NCBI GenBank assembly: GCA_035235625.1
Contig: CP141150.1
Coordinates: 31,264,756-31,328,755, forward strand
Length of the DNA stretch: 64,000 bases
Direction of reading: 5' to 3'
From: Saururus chinensis
Taxonomy: Eukaryota; Streptophyta; Magnoliopsida; Piperales; Saururaceae
In this document: positions 58,613 through 64,000 of the stretch, one piece after another
How positions within the stretch are numbered: position 1 is the stretch's first letter
Layout: each line of letters begins with the position of its first letter
Made by a program: the position numbers and the translations under genes
Notes under the pieces: model-generated
What the model was told of the DNA's origin: nothing
The model's database searches: none
The model's input: only the letters and a program-made list of their open reading frames with translations

Positions 58613-60894
58613 TCAACACCAACGAACTAAAAAAGGGGAAATGATTTTATGTCCCATGGACCATTTTATGTCCCATGGTCCATTTGGCGTAATTTCTCAG
58701 TGAGAGTTTAATAAGTAACCAAATTATATGCTATACCTTTTGGTGAGGAAAAATCCAAGTGTGTGGGTAATTGACCATTTTGCCCCTAAGTTTAATCATA
58801 AACTACTATATAAACCTGGGTTGGTTCAAGGGGTTCATGACCCCATCACATGTCAGGAAAATTACACAGAGTCCGTGAAGTCAAGTAGTATGCTTGAGTT
58901 CAATTTTGGACCCATCAGATGTCATAAAGCCTTAAACCAAATGACAGAAATATCCCTTTGAGTGGACCCGCCCACATTAATGTGAATAGAAGCGTGAGTC
59001 AGTCTAAGAGTGGAACCTTGTGAGAGGTCAATGACTTAAATCAATAGAGGGGCAGTAAAATGACTAGAATGACCCCAAGGAGGGTATCATACCCTAGGTG
59101 GTAAAATTACCCTAACGCCCTTTGGGGCAATATATTCTATTTCTGTCGAAACAGATGACCTAGTGAATCAAGAGTTAGGGTACCCTATAAATGACTTCAA
59201 AAGGAAGGAGCATGACCAGTAAGTGATACGAAGACCTAGTCGGGTCGCAGTGTCATGAGAAATAAGAGGTAGAATCCTAATTCTCAGGTTTAAAGCAGCG
59301 TATTTTACGTATCTGCAACCGAGTGCACTGATCGAGTAGAGTGTCATATATGTAACTCACAGGATGCGCTAGAGTTGTTTATACTCTCGGGCTTGAACTC
59401 GCAAAGCCCTAGCCCTACAAATGAGTGCAACGGGCCCTTATTCATTATTTATGCATTGGTGTGAATGCATGTTATTTATGTTGATTATGTTGTTGTATGC
59501 TTTTATTATTGCTATGTTAAGTTATATCTGTAACTTAAGGTTAATAAAGACTAATCAAGAGATTTTGGTTGTCGTTGGATTGACGGGAGAACACCTAATT
59601 AAGTTAATGACTAAAATACCCTCTTTAGGGTTGAGACCAGTTAATGGAGTGAGCGGGGCCCTGACATAGAATTTGACCTTGGTTAATGAACCGAGGGTGG
59701 TTATGGGATGTTCTCCGAGTCATAGCTTAGTGGATGAGCTATTTATTGGGTCGATTCACAAGGTGAAAAGGACCCAAATGGTTGAGTAGATACTTGACTG
59801 GATGAAAATAATCTGGTCTAAGTTCAGACGTTTGGCAGAGTCAATGGTCATAAAGACCTGAGGCTTCTATGGATAATGCTGGAGATTGCGATATGCTTCT
59901 TCATCGCCACGATGGTTTGGGTATTGACCATAGGGTCTTTACCGCGGGTCTCCCGCAGGTCTTCCCAGGACTATTTAGTACGTACGGTGCTGCAGTTGTA
60001 TGAGCATCATGGAAGGCTTGTGCTTCTTGCCAATCTGTGTCCATGAGCACAGTTGGGATCCTCTTCTCCAGATTCGTAGTAGGCTATTGAGAGCCCTGGG
60101 GATTTGGGTCAAGCTGCTATTAAGCAGTCTACTCCAATGTTCGAGTCATTTGTTTAGAGATTTCTCGAGGGGCGAGTCATCTCTGAGTTATAGATTTGAT
60201 AGTATTAATTATCGAAAAGGGATGTGAGATAATTAATAACATTGTTTGATATTGCTTATTAATTAGACAAGTGGAACGGTTAAAGGACTTACTAAAATGT
60301 AGGTTGAAAATATCTAAGCATTGCATGTGTGATGCTATGCTTCTTAGGATAGAGTAGTTTCTAGGCAGAACTACGTCTGGATCCGATCTTGTTGGAAACA
60401 TTGGAGATGTTGTCTAATGAGTACGTAGGCAACTAACATCGGGTGATGTTGGCCCGATCCGAAAAATATTAATTAAATTTTTTGTTCTTTGGAAGCTCTT
60501 CTCCTAAAGGCAGAGATGTTCCATTGTTATTGTTGTGGTTGTTTGGTTTGGCTAGTTGCAGATTCTCTAGGCCACGACAAGTGAGACCTAGGCAAGCGAA
60601 CACAAGAGGTTTCTGCATTTCTACAACTCCGGTGCGTATGTACCTTTAGCGTGAGAGTCAACTGGTTATTTTTTTTCAGACAGATAACGAACTTGTACTT
60701 AGATAGATGAGTTGTTCTTTATGAATTTTCAGACGCATAATAATATTATACGATTTAATATTCATATTTGTGAACCCCAGTTATCATGACCTAGATATTT
60801 AATCGAATTGTTTGTTTTGTGTTTAAAGAAAAAAAAATTTGCTACTTACCATTTGTGCTATTTAAAAATGCTTTTGAAAATCCGGGTCATGACA
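58613..60894 (+). other. Unassigned, with an LTR-like right border
   Basis: No coding signal. The right edge (aatccgggtcatgaca, 60879-60894) is the complement of a TGTCATGACCCGGATTTTC start, very like the Gypsy-B LTR end (tgtcatgccccgggatttt). FAR1-like coding sequence starts directly after it. I suspect a solo or truncated gypsy LTR, but the left border and a target duplication could not be found. Confidence 0.4.
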
Positions 60895-62118
60895 GGGTGT
60901 GCATTACTTGCATATGATACAAAGGATACCTTTACATGGTTGTTCAAAACATGGTTGGCGTGCATGCGAGGGAAGATGCCACAAAGGATCATCACGGACC
61001 AAGATCGAGCAATGAGAAATAAAATTGTAAAAGTTTTCCCTGAAACTCGCCATCGATTTTGTTCATGGCACATTGGAAAAAATAGAATTATACATCTAAA
61101 TCAATTGAAGATGAAACATTCAGAGTTCCATATTTATTATCAAAATTGGGTACACATTGACACAATTGAAGAATGTGAAAATCGATTGGCAACATTGTGG
61201 AAGTACAACATTCCTTAGAGTTGTTGGTTGGTGAGTATGTACAATTATCGTCACCATTGGATTCAAGAGTACCTTAAAGATTGTTTTTTTACTAGGATGA
61301 CTTCAAGTCAAAGAAGTTAAAGTATTAATGCTTTTTTTGATGGTTTTGTGAATACACAAACTCCATTGAGTGAGTTTGTGAAATAGTATGATAATATAAT
61401 TGCTTTACGATGAGTAGAAGAAGCTGCCGAAGACCATAAAATAATGCATACAAAGCCAAATATGCTTGTATGTCACCCAATTGAGGAACATGCAAGGGGA
61501 TTATACACAAGGAGAATGTTTAATATTTTTCAAGAATAGTTCAAGCAAGGGTTAACATACATGTGCAATATAATTGGATACGAAGGTGAAGTTGTTATAT
61601 ATGAGGTGAGGAATCATGTAGAAGGTGGAAAAGTTTGTATTGTGAAATATCAAGGGGTGCCTGAAATAACTACAAGTTGTCGTTGTAAAAATTTGAGTTA
61701 GAAGGCATTTTGTGAAGACACATATTATGGATTTTTTTTGCCAAAAACAATTAAAAGTGATCCCATATAAGTACTTATTGCCTCGTTCGACAATTCATTC
61801 TAGATATACATCTTCTTCAAGCCTGTTTAACAAAAGTGACTCAACATTAAGGATATCAGCAATAGATATCCATCTTCTTCAAGCCTCTTCAACAAAAGTG
61901 ACTCAACATTAAGGACATCATCAATCACCCCATATATGATATATTTGATTCGTAATGCTTCATATAAGGTGTCAGATTTGGGATCAACATCTTTAGAGCA
62001 TTGGAATCATGTCATTGATATTCTTAAGAGACTCGTTGATGAACTAGGAAATATGAAGGTAGCACCTAACCTCCAATGGAAGATACATTTCAGAGTCAAA
62101 CAAAAGCAAACACCGTAG
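60895..62118 (+). pseudogene. FAR1-related (FRS/FHY3-like) pseudogene
   Basis: The plus strand encodes a decayed transposase-derived FAR1-family protein, a DNA-binding transcription factor type. Visible in order: MULE/DDE-like part (GCALLAYDTKDTFTWLFKTW, then ITDQDRAMRNKIVKVFPETR and FCSWHI), ALKDTFF-like YLKDCFFTRM, SINAFFDGFVNTQTPLSEFV, HPIEEHARGLYTRRMFNIFQ, SWIM-like CRCKNLS, KYLLPRSTIHSRY and a C-terminal LEHWNHVIDILKRL. The FAR1 zinc-finger N-terminus and the first part of the MULE domain are missing, cut at 60894. In-frame stops include TAG after NIP (61216-61218), near 61318, after PLSEFVK, before VEEAAEDH and after NIFQE, plus a shift near the SWIM motif. Confidence 0.85.
61801..61924 (+). 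repeat. 62-bp tandem duplication in the FAR1-related pseudogene
   Basis: Two adjacent copies of agatat.catcttcttcaag through ctcaacattaagga.atca, with about six differences. Confidence 0.85.
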
Positions 62119-63042
62119 CAACAGGGCATACACCTGAAATCACAATATGATATCCACCAATGGTAAGAATGAACCAGAGACTGTTGTGTTTGCTAATTGC
62201 TTGTTCCCCCTTGCGCATACGAGAAAGAAGGTCGCAAGAGTAGGTTGTTGGCTGCACGTTGTAGTCAGGCCATCACAGGTGTGGACGCTAGGCAAAGCTT
62301 TGCGCCCGTGACAGATGCTCAAATGGTTGAGATGAGGGGACTTGTACAAGGACTAGCTGATTTGATTTGTGGCCAATCATCTGTTGCCGATGCGGATGAT
62401 AGCGACAGTGCGGATGATTCTAAAGATGTTGATGCTCAGCTATGCAAGAGTTTTTTTTTTTTTTTAATGTTTATAGTTGTCATCTCTTTTTTACAAGTTT
62501 TGTATTTTAGGTTTGGGGAAATGCTCCTTACAAGTATGTTTCTCAAGCTTTCTCAAATCCTATGTACTTCACTTTCAAATTAGTGGTGATATCTTTCTTT
62601 TCCTTTTTTTACTTATTCTTGTCATTGTAGTATATATTTTCTTTCACATTGTGGACAATGTTCAATTTAGGTTTGGGGGTGTAGAAGATATTTTCTTTCT
62701 TATTTTAGAATGTTTCCAATTATTTATTTTTCGTTATTTCTATCAATTTTTTATGTTGTTCTTATCACCTATTTTCTTTTAAAAGCTTATGTCTATTTTC
62801 AAAGAGATCAATTTCACACATAAAGTTCCAAGTAATTAATTAAGTGATGAAAACGATTGAGTGAGTAATTTCTGATCAATTTTCTTTATCTTGGAAAGTT
62901 ATGCTTATGTTTTTAAATCACATTTCACACACCCTTGTAGGAATATAATTTTATAATTTTTTACTTGTAATCTTAGTGGGCTATCTTTAACAAAACATAT
63001 TTTTTGAAAACATGGCACTCGAGTAATTTTTAATGTTTTATG
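62119..63042. other. Unassigned, T-rich in its second half
   Basis: An open frame at 62197-62583 begins without recognisable similarity and contains an acidic Asp/Ser stretch before a poly-T run. It may be a further piece of a transposon-related gene. No firm call. Confidence 0.3.
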
Positions 63043-63743
63043 CATGGAAGGTCGTATCGGCTGATACGTATCGGCATGTACCAGTACAGTACACATGAAA
63101 AATTGATATGTAACAGCTGTATCGGTTGTACCGTATCGATACGGCCGATAAGTATCGATACCCTATTTAAAAAATATTTGTTTATTTAAAAAAATATTTT
63201 AAAATTTAAAAAATAATTTTTAAAAAAAAATAAAATTTTTTTACATTTTTTCCCTTAAAAACAAAAACACAATTCAAACCCAAATTCTTTAAAAGTTTAA
63301 ATTTTTATTATATTAAAAATAATATTTTTAAAGTTATATGAGATCAATATGGGTAGGTCCATGCAATTTACATAATTATTTTTTTATATATAGTGCTCCA
63401 CAAATATACATTTATTTAAACATATAACTTAGACTCATATTAAGCATATTATTTATTTTTAAGATAAACTAATTTTAAAGCACTTAATATGGGAAAGAAT
63501 GAGTAATAATTTGTATGGGATGGACAACATAATAGTGTATGGTTCTAAATGAACTAATTTTACAATACTTGTATCGGTTGATACGGTATTATACGGTCTT
63601 ATTATGATTTAAAAGAAGTATTATAATTATATATTATTAGTTATAATATTTTTTATGTTTATAAAAGGGTTTATGCCCATTTCGGCGTGTACCCGTATCC
63701 ATAGTCATCGATACTCTCATCCGTATCGATATGGCCTTCCATG
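63043..63743. mobile_element. Non-autonomous TIR element rich in GTATCG
   Basis: Inverted ends CATGGAAGGTCGTATCG (left) and CGATATGGCCTTCCATG (right) are flanked by a likely 8-bp duplication with one mismatch (gttttatg at 63035-63042, gttttata at 63744-63751). Both ends contain clusters of GTATCG/CGATAC. 701 bp, AT-rich centre, no coding capacity. The duplication length fits hAT or Mutator-type elements. Confidence 0.6.
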
Positions 63744-64000
63744 GTTTTATAATAGATCCTTATGCTTGACTATAATTTGAAAAAAAATTGGGATATCTAT
63801 GCAATATAAAAAATGATGATGAAAAAAATAAATGAGAAAAAATAAAGTTGAAAAAATATTGATTGAAAAGAAAGAATAAAAGTTTGTTTCTCTTTTCACT
63901 GAGTAACCAGGCCTCGTGCCTAAGCAAGTTGAGATAAATTCTTTTATGACTTGCTTGGTTCTGTAGCCTTTATACTTTAAGTTATTAAGCCCGAGGGTAA
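63744..64000. other. Intergenic, nothing recognised
   Basis: A-rich sequence up to the window end. Confidence 0.3.

Noticed and set aside
62197-62583. 128-codon plus-strand frame as a novel gene
   Set aside because: It runs into a poly-T stretch that gives poly-Phe. The acidic part is short and nothing supports a complete gene.

Overview
This is a 64 kb piece of a flowering-plant nuclear chromosome. The evidence is a set of leucine-rich-repeat receptor kinases of the plant LRR-XII (FLS2/EFR/Xa21-like) type with a conserved kinase intron, and plant-type Copia, Ty3/gypsy, CACTA, LINE, MITE and FAR1-related sequences. The species cannot be told from the sequence. It is AT-rich and repeat-dominated. 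Only one gene looks intact: the receptor kinase RLK-C at 34266-37525 (minus strand, two exons, predicted 985 aa, non-RD kinase).

The backbone is a decayed head-to-tail array of RLK copies, nearly all on the minus strand: a 5'-flank relic (1291-1730); RLK-A (4015-11748, frameshifted, with a whole Copia element in its kinase intron); RLK-B (14247-17312, deleted and split by a solo LTR); two kinase N-lobe scraps (33318-33590 and 33897-34105); RLK-C; RLK-D (53413-54102, N-terminal part only); a kinase scrap (54726-54787); and an inverted 3'-UTR scrap (58504-58612). Five copies share the same 5' flanking block.

The repeats are nested. From 19860 to about 33270 a CACTA-type element is interrupted by a Ty3/gypsy element. 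The gypsy carries a Tourist-like MITE (with a large CCA microsatellite) and a second CACTA element. That second element holds arrays of palindromic TATTAGCGACGC repeats and modular GA-rich tracts. The composite gypsy-plus-CACTA segment at 25.5-29.3 kb is repeated at 54.8-58.5 kb, where both ends abut RLK scraps. A second, younger Copia (48149-52901) sits inside another CACTA-derived fragment.

From 41 to 48 kb there are fragments of ordinary plant genes, all on the minus strand and with splice sites preserved: three exons of cytosolic-type glutathione reductase, one exon resembling ALKBH9/10-type 2-oxoglutarate oxygenases, one exon resembling a light-harvesting chlorophyll-binding protein, and one unidentified exon. 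A LINE remnant and CACTA ends lie among them. This looks like DNA-level gene-fragment capture. The right end holds a FAR1-related pseudogene (60895-62118) and a TIR element rich in GTATCG (63043-63743).

I saw no tRNA, rRNA, CRISPR or bacterial-type features, and no unknown system with convincing intact genes. The most unusual material is the modular CACTA repeat architecture, the duplicated signal-peptide start upstream of the RLK genes, and the cluster of captured gene fragments.
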